From NCBI GenBank assembly GCA_937916505.1, contig CALFSW010000173.1:1-55170 (forward strand): 55,170 nt of DNA, read 5' to 3'. This stretch comes from an uncultured Verrucomicrobiales bacterium. GTDB lineage: Bacteria > Verrucomicrobiota > Verrucomicrobiia > Verrucomicrobiales > Akkermansiaceae. Both the position numbers and the translations under genes were made by a program. Each line of letters begins with the position of its first letter. The stretch's first letter is position 1. The notes under the pieces are model-generated. The model was not told the origin of the DNA. It saw nothing but the letters and a program-made list of their open reading frames with translations, and ran no database searches. Below are positions 45,811 to 55,112 of the stretch, in pieces.

Positions 45811-48447
45811 ATGTCTGACGACACCACAGAACCTACCCCTCCGCGCGACTATATTGAGTCGATCAACGTTGCCGATGAAATGTCGAAGTCCTTTTTGGAC
45901 TACTCGATGTCTGTCATCATTTCCCGGGCCCTGCCCGATGCCCGTGATGGCCTGAAGCCCTCCCAGCGTCGCCTTCTCTACGCGATGCACCATGACCTTT
46001 CCCTGTCCGCATCGAAGGCTCACTTGAAGTGTGCCCGTATTGTCGGTGAGACGATGGGTAAATACCACCCGCACGGTGATGGAGCCATTTATCCCACTCT
46101 CGTGAACATGGCCCAGCCATGGACGATGCGCGAAACGCTCGTCAATGGTCAGGGTAACTTTGGCTCGGTTGAGGGCGATGCCCCGGCTGCCATGCGTTAC
46201 ACGGAGGCCCGCCTCACCCACATGGGATCGGCGATGATGACGGATCTTGAGAAAGACACCGTCGATCATCAGACCACTTACGATGAAAATAGTACGGAGC
46301 CTGTCGTAATGCCAGCGTCCATTCCGAACCTCCTTGTGAACGGGGGGACCGGAATCGCGGTGGGTATGGCCACCAATATCCCGGCCCACAATATGGGCGA
46401 GGTGATTGATGGGGTCTGTGCCCGCATTGATAATCCCTACATCACCATTGAGGAGATGAAGGAGCACATCAAGGGGCCTGACTTTGCCTCCGCTTGCGAA
46501 ATTCGAGGCTACAAGGGCATCGACAGCTACTTCCGGACCGGTCGTGGCAGCATCAAGATGCGCGGTGTCATGGAAGTGACCGAAAGCAAAACCGGTGCTT
46601 CCCAGATCATCATTCGCCAGGTCCCTCACGGGGTGAACCGGGCCACACTTCAGATTCGCATTGCGGAGCTCGTTCGCGAAAAAGTCCTCTTCGATATCTC
46701 GGGAATGCGCGATCTCTCTGCGGATGATACCTGCATTGAAATCACCTTGAAGCGAGATGCCCGCCCGCAGGTGGTGGTGAACCAACTCTTCAAACTCACT
46801 GCAATGGAGACCTCCTTTGGTGTCAATATGCTCGCGATTCACGAGCGGCGACCCAAGCAGCTTGGTCTTCTCGATGCGCTCGATTGCTTTATTGAGCACC
46901 GCCGTGAAGTGATCATCCGCCGGACTCGTTTCCTTCTGAAGAAGGCCGAGGAACGTGCCGAAAACCTTGAAGCTTACTTGCTCGCTCTGGGCCACCTTGA
47001 TGACTTCATCAAGATGATCCGCGATTCCAAGAACCGCGATGAAGCCCGTCAGAAGCTCAAAGCCTATCACTTTGAGTTGCCCGCTGCCGAGATTCTGGGC
47101 GTTCTGATCCGTGGTCAGGCCAGCATCGTGGGAGATAAGTATGTCTTCACCGACCGCCAGGTGAATGCCATCCTTGAGCTCCGTCTCTATCAGCTTACCG
47201 CGATGGAGCAGGACAAGATCAAGGCTGAATACGATGGCATCATCGCCGAGATCAAAGACCTTCTCGATATCCTCGCCCGCGAAGAGCGCGTGCTCGCCAT
47301 CATCAAGGATGAGCTCATGGAGATTAAGGAAAAGCACGCCACACCACGGCGTTGTCCCATCCTTCCCGATGAGGGAGAGATCGCGATTGAGGATCTCATT
47401 TCCAATGACGGGATGATCGTGACTCTGAGCAACCGGGGTTACATTAAACGCACCGCTGCCAGCGAATATCGTGTGCAGGCCCGGGGCGGCAAGGGGGTCC
47501 GGGGGATGGAGACGCGAAACGCTGATGAGGATGTGGAAAACGACTTCGTCGAGCATCTCTTCACCGCGCAGGCTCACGATTACCTCATGTTCTTCACCAA
47601 TACCGGCCGTGTTTACGTAGAACGCGTATACGGCTTGCCGGAAGGCTCGCGAGCTTCGAAGGGTCGGAGTATTAAAAATGTCCTCGATCTTCAGCCCGAG
47701 GAGTCGATCGCGGCTGTCCTTCGTCTTGAATACACCACCGACGAGGAATCCGGGGATGACATCACCTTCCGTGAGGATGCCGGAAATGTCTTTTTCGCGA
47801 CCAGATCCGGGAAGGTCAAGAAGACGAGTCTCTTTGATTTCAAAAACTACCGTAAGGCCGGAACCATCGCCATTAAGCTGGATGAGGGAAATGAACTTAT
47901 TGGAGTTCGTCTCACTTCCGGAAAGGATGACGTCATGTTGGTCACTCATCGCGGGATGAGCTGTCGCTTCAATGAAGGTCAGGCCCGCACGATGGGCCGA
48001 AACTCGGCAGGTGTTCGTGGCATTAGGCCAAGGGAAGGGGACTTCGTCGTTGGTCTTTCCGTGGTGAGCGAAGACGCCCGTCTTCTGGTGGCATCCGAGA
48101 ATGGTCTCGGTAAGAGAACTCCGTTCGGAGACTATATGGCCAAGAACCGTGGTGGAATTGGAATGCTCACCATGAAGTGCACCGAGAAAACCGGCCCGGT
48201 GATTGGCAGCCTTTCTGTGGAAGAGGAAGATGAACTCATGCTCATGACCGATGGTGGTCAAAGTATCCGGATTCGGGTTTCCGATGTCCGTGAAACAGGT
48301 CGAAATGCCCAAGGCGTGAAGCTGGTGACCCTCAATAAAGGCGAGAAGCTTCAAGCTGTCGCGCGGGTCATGCCTGACGACGAATCAGATGAGGATTCAG
48401 AAGAAGGTGCCGAAACTGATCAGGCCGGATCTGGTGAGGAGGAATAA
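45811..48447 (+). CDS. gyrA: DNA gyrase subunit A
   Basis: This DNA-cleaving subunit has 878 residues. The catalytic tyrosine is Y130 (AAMRYTEARLT), equivalent to E. coli Y122. The quinolone-determining loop reads YHPHGDGAIYPTL: the positions of E. coli S83 and D87 are G91 and P95. The C-terminal domain has the six-bladed pinwheel and a GyrA box QARGGKG (about 555), which supports gyrase rather than topoisomerase IV. The C-terminal tail is very acidic (DDESDEDSEEGAETD). It follows gyrB by 21 bases and is ended by a terminator. Confidence 0.97.
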   Translation: MSDDTTEPTPPRDYIESINVADEMSKSFLDYSMSVIISRALPDARDGLKPSQRRLLYAMHHDLSLSASKAHLKCARIVGETMGKYHPHGDGAIYPTLVNMAQPWTMRETLVNGQGNFGSVEGDAPAAMRYTEARLTHMGSAMMTDLEKDTVDHQTTYDENSTEPVVMPASIPNLLVNGGTGIAVGMATNIPAHNMGEVIDGVCARIDNPYITIEEMKEHIKGPDFASACEIRGYKGIDSYFRTGRGSIKMRGVMEVTESKTGASQIIIRQVPHGVNRATLQIRIAELVREKVLFDISGMRDLSADDTCIEITLKRDARPQVVVNQLFKLTAMETSFGVNMLAIHERRPKQLGLLDALDCFIEHRREVIIRRTRFLLKKAEERAENLEAYLLALGHLDDFIKMIRDSKNRDEARQKLKAYHFELPAAEILGVLIRGQASIVGDKYVFTDRQVNAILELRLYQLTAMEQDKIKAEYDGIIAEIKDLLDILAREERVLAIIKDELMEIKEKHATPRRCPILPDEGEIAIEDLISNDGMIVTLSNRGYIKRTAASEYRVQARGGKGVRGMETRNADEDVENDFVEHLFTAQAHDYLMFFTNTGRVYVERVYGLPEGSRASKGRSIKNVLDLQPEESIAAVLRLEYTTDEESGDDITFREDAGNVFFATRSGKVKKTSLFDFKNYRKAGTIAIKLDEGNELIGVRLTSGKDDVMLVTHRGMSCRFNEGQARTMGRNSAGVRGIRPREGDFVVGLSVVSEDARLLVASENGLGKRTPFGDYMAKNRGGIGMLTMKCTEKTGPVIGSLSVEEEDELMLMTDGGQSIRIRVSDVRETGRNAQGVKLVTLNKGEKLQAVARVMPDDESDEDSEEGAETDQAGSGEEE

Positions 48448-48474
48448 GTCTCCCCTAAAAGGCTCATAACCAGG

Positions 48475-48505
48475 GACGGAGAAGTTTTCTTCTCCGTCTT
48501 TTTTT
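48475..48505 (+). terminator. intrinsic terminator of gyrBA
   Basis: GACGGAGAAG (48475-48484) pairs exactly with CTTCTCCGTC (48489-48498) around a TTTT loop, followed by seven T. It lies 27 bases after the gyrA stop. Confidence 0.93.
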
Positions 48506-48556
48506 GGTGCGCTTAAAAAGAATGAGGCAATCTCATTTGCAATATTTGTATGTGCT

Positions 48557-51500
48557 ATGTATTTTCTCCATAGTGTGAAAAGGGGATTTGCAAGCATTCC
48601 GCGGGATTTCGGCTCTTGCCGGGACTTTCATGGCTTTGCTTTGATCTCTTCGCTCCTGGTGTTGAGTTTGCTCACTCTGGTTGGAGTGGCCTTCCTCAGC
48701 CTTGCCACTCTTCAGGTGAAGACAGCCCGAAGCGGACAGTATCAGGCCGAGGCGGAAGCGAACGCGCGTTTGGCTCTGATGATTTCGATTGGCGAATTGC
48801 AGAGGGAAATGGGCCCCGACCAACGGGTTTCGTCAACTGCGGATTTGGCGTCATCAGAAAGCGATCCGCAAAAGTATTGGACCGCCATTTACCGGACAAC
48901 CGGGAAAGATGGAGAACCATTTCTGACCCGGGATGACCTGAATGGAGGGCTTCGTGATTCCAGACCGGAAAACAAAAGGTGGAAGCAGCCGCTTAACTAC
49001 CTCGTCAGCGGAAACGAGGGCGGTCTTCGAAGCAATCTCAGTATTCCCTACGGGCCGGGGTCAATCGGTCGCTCCTCGGGAGTTTCCGTGGTTGGTTCCG
49101 GTTCAACGAATGGAGATCCGGGGCAGGAAGTACGGGTCCCGAAGGTCGGGATGTTTGAAGGAGGAACGCGTTCGGGAAGTTATGGCTTTTGGGTTGGTGA
49201 TCTCGGGGTGAAGGCGAATATCACAGTCGCAAATCCCTACGAGCATTCCGAAGATCCCGAGAAGTATTTTGCCCTGCTGGGCGGGATTGGGCCGGAAGCT
49301 TCAGGTATTGAGTCCGGTGGGGCCAGAATACGGTTGGACGAACCAACGAAGTCCAAGCTCTTTACGACCCAGTCAATCGATCTTTCCCGCAGCGGGGGGG
49401 CGAATTGGCGGAGGGAAAACTTCCACCACGTCACCGTCCATTCCCAGGGGGTTTTTACCAATGTGCGCCAAGGGGGGCTTCAAAAGAATCTGACGGTCTT
49501 TTTAAATCAAGAGGAAGACATTCAGCCGCTTCGCGGTGATAACGGGATCTTGATTTCCGGACTTTCAGCGGAAGATAGGTTGGTTGGTCCGGCGAACGAG
49601 GAGGCGGCGGTACGCTTGGGCTTGGATTGGGAGGAGACGCGCCACACCAGAACTTCTCCAAGGTTCGGACTCTTACGGAATTGGGCCCGCCTTGGAGAAA
49701 CGGTCAGTCTTGCGGCGAATCAGGTGGAAGCCCGTCTTCCAAAACCGGAGGAGAATTTCAAGTTACCCGATGTTCTCGAGGGAAGTTCTCAGAACTTAAA
49801 TCCGGCGGCATTGACAAATATCGATCAAGCCGGCCTTACTCCCATCCTCGTGGAGGGTTCAATGTTTAATACTTTCAGCACCCATCTCAATCCTCCTGGC
49901 AGCCGTTTCCCCTACAATATTCGTTCCCATGACTTCCCGAGGGTTGTTCTTTGGAATCCATACAGCGTTCCCATCACATTTCCGGGCACGGTTGCAATGC
50001 TGCAAATCAACGGGCGACGGGGCTTCCGCACGGACGCCTGGCGGCGCTCCGCCCAAGGGGTTGAGTCTTCCATCGGCTTTGCGACGTGGTTGAATTTCGG
50101 AGGCCGGACCCGCCCCGATGGTCCCGTGATCGGGAGCCAGGCTTACGAGGATTCATATACCGGAAGCTATTATTTTCACCTCGAGGAAACAACTTTTAAG
50201 CCCGGGGAGTGTTTGGTGTTTCTTCCTGACAGGGCCGCCGAATATGACGGCGACAACGTTCTTAACAATATTTTATCTCCATCGGCAGAGTATGATTTTT
50301 CCAACAACTACTATCACTCGGCTTCCGAGTTTGATGAGGAAAATCCCGAGGATATCGGAGGGATGGACTGGTATCCAAAGAAGTTTTGGTACCAGCCCTC
50401 GGATGCTTTTTTTGGGGGCGAAGGCCAGCTGACCCAGAGTGACGACAGTCAGATGATTCTTAAAAAAGTGGGAACCCTCCCGGAGATTACGCCTTCGGAT
50501 TTTGACACCCTGCCCCAGATCGCCGCTGTTTCATGCTCCCTTCAATTTGGGGCCGGGCGCGAACCCCCGGAAGCCTGGTATCATGACCCCGCTGATCCTA
50601 ACAGTGGCGTGGATATTGAGTTTCTCGACATCGTGAATCCCATCGTCACCCGTCCCCCGGACCGGCGAACCCGCCAGGGATACCGCATGCGTTGGTTCCG
50701 TGAACATGATTCGAACGTTCAGGCCGGTGACAACGGACTCGCCCAGCATCCCGAGGCATGGGAGGAGGCTTTTCTCGCCAACTGGAATCTCCGGGCCGCC
50801 TATGCCTCCCGGTCTCCGTTTGAAAATCTCATCGGAAATCGCGGGGATGGCAAATCCAGTGGTCCTTGGTTTTTTGGGATTTATACCAAGGATCTTTATG
50901 ATGAGGCGGTGGGCTGGCTTGATCAAATACCGGTCAAAGATCAGGACAATCGCAACCTCGGAAACCCCTTTGGACCACCCGGCGAAGGGGCGAAGAGGTC
51001 CATTCTTTTTGATGTTCCCCGTAATGAGCTCGGTGTGATTTCCCTTGCTCAATTTCAGCATTCCAAGATTTCCGAATACGTCTGGCATCCATCCTACGCG
51101 ATTGGCAACTCCCTTGTTGATCCACGGCTCGGTCTTGAGGGGATGATTGGCACTGCGCCCACTCTGGAGGGGAAGGGAAGGGAGAGCAATGGCTTCGCCG
51201 CAGGGAATATCGGATGGTCGGATAATTCCGAGCGAGGAGGAGATCACGATTCCTGGGCTGACCATGGCACGGGGCTTTTTCACGACATCCCCAAAACATC
51301 GAATATTGTCTATGATCTCTCCTACGAGGCAAATTATACCCTTTGGGATGACTTTTTTCTGAGTTCTGGAAGTGACTATGAACTGCGCCGGGCCTCGGAG
51401 AAGGGCCTGGCGGCAGCGCTTCCCAATCCACGGGTGAAACCAGTTCGGGGTGCCGGGGCAAGGCACTTTGGCGATTTTCACCGGGCCGGGCTCGCGCTGA

Positions 51501-52252
51501 TGAATGAGGGGGCCTTCAATGTGAATTCTACAAGCGAACAGGCTTGGACAGCGGTGCTTTCAGCGAATCGGCGACCCGATGGCAAAACTCCCTTTCCCCG
51601 GATCATTGGGGAGGGCCATGAGGAGTGGGGGAGTGATGAATCGGTGACGGTGGACCGGGCTTGGGATGGAATTCGGGTTTTAGACGATGAGGAGATCAGC
51701 CGTCTCGCTCAAGCAATCGTTGCGGAAGTCAAACAGCGTGGGCCATTCCTATCGCTCTCGGATTTCGTCAACCGTCGCCTCAGCAATGACGGGGCCGGCG
51801 AGAAGGGGGCGCTGGAAGCTGCCATTGAGCGGGCGGGCCTAAACGCACCCCTGGATCAATTTGGCCTCTATGTTCTCAACAACGAACGCTCTCTCGGGGA
51901 CTATGATCATCCCGACAATATCGACGATGCCACTTTGATCGAACAGACCCTGAAGCCCCGAAGCAAGGCCTGGGGCGCTGCGACCTATCTCACCCAGGCC
52001 GACGTTCTTCAGGCCATCGGATCCGGGATTTCGGCACGCTCCGATACCTTCGTCATCCGCGCCTATGGCGAGTCGATGAGCGATGGCAAGGTGATGGCCC
52101 GGGCATGGTGCGAAGCCATCGTCCAGCGCCTCCCCGAGCCCATTCGGCCGGATGCCTCGGGGATTAATCCTGAGCGCGAAAGTGAATTTCCAGACTTCGG
52201 GCGACGTTTCAAGATAAAGGGCTTTCGGTGGCTCAATGCCGACGAGGTCTAA
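48557..52252 (+). CDS. Verru_Chthon cassette A-like giant pseudopilin
   Basis: This 1231-residue protein begins with a type IV prepilin-like leader: basic residues, then G-F at HGFALISSLLVLSLLTLVG (about residues 25-43), with cleavage expected after the glycine. Position 5 of the mature helix is Ser, not Glu, as in minor pseudopilins of the GspK/PilX kind. A helix (QYQAEAEANARLALMISIGELQREMG) and GPDQR follow, which I recognise from Verru_Chthon cassette protein A. The rest is a very large, beta-rich extracellular part; near the end, LSLSDFVNRRL resembles a pattern seen in that family. Starts at GTG 48575 or ATG 48557 are possible. The B, C and D cassette partners are not adjacent; two paired secreted proteins are. 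Confidence 0.88.
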   Translation: MYFLHSVKRGFASIPRDFGSCRDFHGFALISSLLVLSLLTLVGVAFLSLATLQVKTARSGQYQAEAEANARLALMISIGELQREMGPDQRVSSTADLASSESDPQKYWTAIYRTTGKDGEPFLTRDDLNGGLRDSRPENKRWKQPLNYLVSGNEGGLRSNLSIPYGPGSIGRSSGVSVVGSGSTNGDPGQEVRVPKVGMFEGGTRSGSYGFWVGDLGVKANITVANPYEHSEDPEKYFALLGGIGPEASGIESGGARIRLDEPTKSKLFTTQSIDLSRSGGANWRRENFHHVTVHSQGVFTNVRQGGLQKNLTVFLNQEEDIQPLRGDNGILISGLSAEDRLVGPANEEAAVRLGLDWEETRHTRTSPRFGLLRNWARLGETVSLAANQVEARLPKPEENFKLPDVLEGSSQNLNPAALTNIDQAGLTPILVEGSMFNTFSTHLNPPGSRFPYNIRSHDFPRVVLWNPYSVPITFPGTVAMLQINGRRGFRTDAWRRSAQGVESSIGFATWLNFGGRTRPDGPVIGSQAYEDSYTGSYYFHLEETTFKPGECLVFLPDRAAEYDGDNVLNNILSPSAEYDFSNNYYHSASEFDEENPEDIGGMDWYPKKFWYQPSDAFFGGEGQLTQSDDSQMILKKVGTLPEITPSDFDTLPQIAAVSCSLQFGAGREPPEAWYHDPADPNSGVDIEFLDIVNPIVTRPPDRRTRQGYRMRWFREHDSNVQAGDNGLAQHPEAWEEAFLANWNLRAAYASRSPFENLIGNRGDGKSSGPWFFGIYTKDLYDEAVGWLDQIPVKDQDNRNLGNPFGPPGEGAKRSILFDVPRNELGVISLAQFQHSKISEYVWHPSYAIGNSLVDPRLGLEGMIGTAPTLEGKGRESNGFAAGNIGWSDNSERGGDHDSWADHGTGLFHDIPKTSNIVYDLSYEANYTLWDDFFLSSGSDYELRRASEKGLAAALPNPRVKPVRGAGARHFGDFHRAGLALMNEGAFNVNSTSEQAWTAVLSANRRPDGKTPFPRIIGEGHEEWGSDESVTVDRAWDGIRVLDDEEISRLAQAIVAEVKQRGPFLSLSDFVNRRLSNDGAGEKGALEAAIERAGLNAPLDQFGLYVLNNERSLGDYDHPDNIDDATLIEQTLKPRSKAWGAATYLTQADVLQAIGSGISARSDTFVIRAYGESMSDGKVMARAWCEAIVQRLPEPIRPDASGINPERESEFPDFGRRFKIKGFRWLNADEV

Positions 52253-52334
52253 CTTTCCCAAATATTTCCTTTATTAAGTCCCAAACCTTTCGCTGGATGC
52301 CCCCCCGCTCAATGTGCTAAACCCAAAATCGAAC

Positions 52335-53090
52335 ATGAAAATACTCCTTCTTACCGCTCTTGGCGTGACCGCCATATCCGGCCTTGCCTTTGCCCAGGAT
52401 AAGGCTCCCCCGAAACACGTCCGCTTCATCCCGTTGGGTGAACTCCCCGTTTGGGAAGAGGAATTCAAAGAGGGGGTCCGGGTGCAAAAAAAATCTGCTC
52501 CCGGCGCTCTTCCTCCAAGCACTTTGACCTACAATGGTGGCGACGAGATGAAGAATCTCCGACTCTCTCTTCGGGCGATCTCCGAATTGACCACTTTCCA
52601 GGCCAATGCCGAGGGCATCGTCTTGAAAACAGGAGGTGAAGCCGGCAAAGAATGGTTCAAGTCCCGTATTCCGGCTTCGACTCTCAGCCTTGGCGTGCTT
52701 TTCCGGGATAACTCCGACATGACCTGGGAGAAACCCCAAATGCTGATGCTACGTGATGATCCGGGTGCTTTTCCAGTGGGGCAGATGCGTTTTGTGAATG
52801 TCTCCGATAGCGTCGTGATTGTGCAAATGGCGGGGATTAAGGCGTTTGGCCTGGCTCCGGGTAAGAGTGCGATGAAGCCCGTGAAAATCGGCTCCAATCC
52901 GATCAAAGTGGGTTACAAAACCGCAGATGGCGGGAGCAAGGCGATTTGGAAAAACAACGTGAAGGTGAGATCCGGAGAACGTGTCCAGTGCTTCTTCTAT
53001 AAGGCACAGGGTAAGAAGCCCCGGGAACTGGTCAAATTCACCAGCATGCCCGAATCTCTGCCCACACTCCCCCGGGTCCTTAACCGATAA
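52335..53090 (+). CDS. secreted protein, first of a paralogous pair
   Basis: The start MKILLLT at 52335 gives 251 residues with a signal peptide ending at LAFAQ (about residue 21). No known domain is recognised. It shares with the next protein a layout of signal peptide, then xVRFxxxG (KHVRFIPLG), a central VLFRDN and MRFVNVSDSVVIV block (about 155-167), a GLAPGKS turn and a C-terminal LPTLPR. The regular beta pattern suggests two small sandwich domains. It starts about 80 bases after the Verru_Chthon A-like gene and may be an accessory of that protein; this is inference from position. Confidence 0.85.
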   Translation: MKILLLTALGVTAISGLAFAQDKAPPKHVRFIPLGELPVWEEEFKEGVRVQKKSAPGALPPSTLTYNGGDEMKNLRLSLRAISELTTFQANAEGIVLKTGGEAGKEWFKSRIPASTLSLGVLFRDNSDMTWEKPQMLMLRDDPGAFPVGQMRFVNVSDSVVIVQMAGIKAFGLAPGKSAMKPVKIGSNPIKVGYKTADGGSKAIWKNNVKVRSGERVQCFFYKAQGKKPRELVKFTSMPESLPTLPRVLNR

Positions 53091-53154
53091 GCGATCAAAC
53101 TTGACAGATCTTCGATCTCGCTGCGGATCAATTTTCCTGATAGACCTTTCGGGA

Positions 53155-53943
53155 ATGTTGATCCGCTTTTTATTGCTCACACTTGGCTTCTCCCTGCTTG
53201 CTTCCGGTCAGGCGAAGAGGGATCCTTACCGCTATGTCCGCTTTCTGGCTGTTGGAAATGAACCCAGGTTCGTCCCGAAGTTGGTGAACAAGGTGATCGT
53301 CATGCAACCTTCCCGACCGGGCGAGGCTCCGCCCCGTCTGGTTTCCGCCAAGAGCGAAGTGCCACAAATCAATCCCCTTGAAATTCATCGTTCGAAGTTT
53401 TCGCGGTTTGTTGCCTTTGGTCCAAAGGTCGACCGGATTGAACTTACCGAAGGAGAGACGTCAGGAGGTAAAAAGTGGTATGCGGCGGCGGTTCCCAAAT
53501 TACAACGATCACTGGCTGTTCTTTACCGCGATCATAAGACTCTCAATTGGTTTACCACGAAAAGCCTGATTTTGAAGGATGATGCCACCACCTTTCCGCT
53601 GGGTTCGGCTCGGTGGGTGAATGTCTCGGATCGCATGGTCAAATTGACCTTTATCACTCAAAAGAAAGGTCAGCGCCCCAAAAAGCGGGAACTTGGTCTT
53701 CCTTCCGGAAAGTCGTTGGTGATGAAAATTGGGGCCGACGGGACGACTCTCAAGGTTGAGGTTCCGGTTCGGGGAAAGGAGCCCGTCTTTGTCAGCAGTC
53801 AGAGAATCCAGGTCGACAAGGACCGGCGTCACAACGTGATCTTCTACAAAGACGGGAAACCGGGATCGCAAAAACCACTCGTTTTTGATGAGTCCGAGAA
53901 ACTTCCGGCTCTTCCCAAACTGCCCAAACTTGAAGAAAAGTAG
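53155..53943 (+). CDS. secreted protein, second of a paralogous pair
   Basis: The start MLIRFLL at 53155 gives 262 residues with a signal peptide ending near LLASGQ (about residue 19). It is related to the upstream protein: YRYVRFLAVG after the signal, AVLYRDHKTLNWF, then ARWVNVSDRMVKL in the place of MRFVNVSDSVVIV, a GLPSGKS turn, VIFYKDG and LPALPKLPKL at the end. The two genes lie 64 bases apart, so tandem duplication followed by divergence is likely. Function unknown; no catalytic residues stand out. Confidence 0.85.
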   Translation: MLIRFLLLTLGFSLLASGQAKRDPYRYVRFLAVGNEPRFVPKLVNKVIVMQPSRPGEAPPRLVSAKSEVPQINPLEIHRSKFSRFVAFGPKVDRIELTEGETSGGKKWYAAAVPKLQRSLAVLYRDHKTLNWFTTKSLILKDDATTFPLGSARWVNVSDRMVKLTFITQKKGQRPKKRELGLPSGKSLVMKIGADGTTLKVEVPVRGKEPVFVSSQRIQVDKDRRHNVIFYKDGKPGSQKPLVFDESEKLPALPKLPKLEEK

Positions 53944-53961
53944 ACCTCTCCTGCGAGATCC

Positions 53962-53989
53962 TTGACGGGGGTGGGCTTCCCTGCATAAT
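53962..53989 (+). promoter_or_regulatory. sigma70-type promoter of gap
   Basis: TTGACG (53962-53967) and CATAAT (53984-53989) are separated by 16 bases; each matches the consensus at five of six positions. It is about 65 bases upstream of the gap start and predicts a leader of about 55-60 nt. Confidence 0.7.
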
Positions 53990-54011
53990 GCCGCCGTTTT
54001 CCTGCCATACA

Positions 54012-54031
54012 GGTTGGGAGGACGCCCAACC
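54012..54031 (+). other. leader hairpin of gap mRNA
   Basis: GGTTGGG (54012-54018) pairs exactly with CCCAACC (54025-54031) around AGGACG, in the presumed 5' leader. The ribosome-binding site AGGAAAG (54043-54049) lies 12 bases further on. It may stabilise the mRNA or serve as a regulatory site. Confidence 0.5.
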
Positions 54032-54053
54032 CTAATATTCCTAGGAAAGACCC

Positions 54054-55055
54054 ATGGCAAATTATGCAATTAACGGATTCGGCCGCATCGGCCGGATGGT
54101 GCTTCGCTCGATGAGCGACGCCGAACTTAAAAAAGTCGTCGCGATCAATGATCTCACCGACAACAAGACTCTCGCCCACCTTCTCAAGTATGACTCCTCG
54201 CAGGGCCAGTTTTCCCGTGAAGTGAGCTACGACGACGATTTCATCATCGTCGATGGGCACAAGATTCACGCCACCGCTGAGCGTGATCCAGCAAACCTCC
54301 CATGGGGTGAGTGGAATGCCGATGTCATTCTCGAATCCACCGGTTTCTTCTGCAGCCGTGAAGGTGCGACCAAGCACATCACTGCCGGAGCCAAGAAGGT
54401 GCTTATTTCTGCTCCTGCGACCGATCCCGATCTCACGATGTGCCTCGGAATCAACGACAACGAGTATGATGCGGCCAATCACCACATCGTCTCCAATGCG
54501 TCCTGCACCACGAACTGCCTGGCTCCTCTTGCCAAGGTTCTCAATGACAAGTGGGGCCTCAAGCGTGGCTTCATGAGCACCATTCACAGCTACACCGGTG
54601 ACCAGCGTCTCCTTGATGCTCCTCACAGCGACCTCCGTCGTGCCCGTTCTGCTGCCGAGAACATCATTCCTTCCTCCACTGGCGCGGCTCGTGCCATTGG
54701 TGAAGTCATTCCCGAGCTCAAAGGAAAACTCAATGGTGGTGCCTTCCGCGTCCCAACTCCGACCGGTTCCCTCACCGACCTCGTCGCTGAGCTCAATTCC
54801 GATGCCACGGCCGAAGAGATCAACGCCGCCTTCAAGGAAGCTGCTGAAGGTCCTCTCAAGGGAATCCTCCACTACAGCGAGATGCCTCTCGTCCTTCAGG
54901 ACATCGTGGGTGATCCTCACTCCTCCATCTTTGACAGCGGCCTGACCACCGTCATCGACGGCAACATGGTGAAAGTCTGCTCTTGGTATGACAACGAGTG
55001 GGGTTACTCCAACCGCGCTGCTGACGCCATGAAGATGCTCGGCGATTCCCTCTAG
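54054..55055 (+). CDS. gap: glyceraldehyde-3-phosphate dehydrogenase, type I
   Basis: This glycolytic enzyme oxidises and phosphorylates glyceraldehyde 3-phosphate with NAD+. At 333 residues it has the normal length. The dinucleotide fold starts INGFGRIGR (6-14) and D33 in INDLTD favours NAD+ over NADP+. The nucleophile is C151 (SNASCTTNC) with partner H178 ([10 protein letters not shown]). The C-terminus has [13 protein letters not shown] consensus-like promoter, a leader hairpin and a good AGGAAAG site precede it and a strong terminator follows, so it is a monocistronic, probably highly expressed unit. Confidence 0.98.
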   Translation: MANYAINGFGRIGRMVLRSMSDAELKKVVAINDLTDNKTLAHLLKYDSSQGQFSREVSYDDDFIIVDGHKIHATAERDPANLPWGEWNADVILESTGFFCSREGATKHITAGAKKVLISAPATDPDLTMCLGINDNEYDAANHHIVSNASCTTNCLAPLAKVLNDKWGLKRGFMSTIHSYTGDQRLLDAPHSDLRRARSAAENIIPSSTGAARAIGEVIPELKGKLNGGAFRVPTPTGSLTDLVAELNSDATAEEINAAFKEAAEGPLKGILHYSEMPLVLQDIVGDPHSSIFDSGLTTVIDGNMVKVCSWYDNEWGYSNRAADAMKMLGDSL

Positions 55056-55078
55056 GATTCGACGAAGCGTATTTTTTT

Positions 55079-55112
55079 AAAGCCCCGGCCGATCGTTCAG
55101 CCGGGGCTTTTT
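55079..55112 (+). terminator. intrinsic terminator of gap
   Basis: AAAGCCCCGGC (55079-55089) pairs exactly with GCCGGGGCTTT (55100-55110), and the T-run continues to 55112. It lies 23 bases after the gap stop. Confidence 0.93.
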
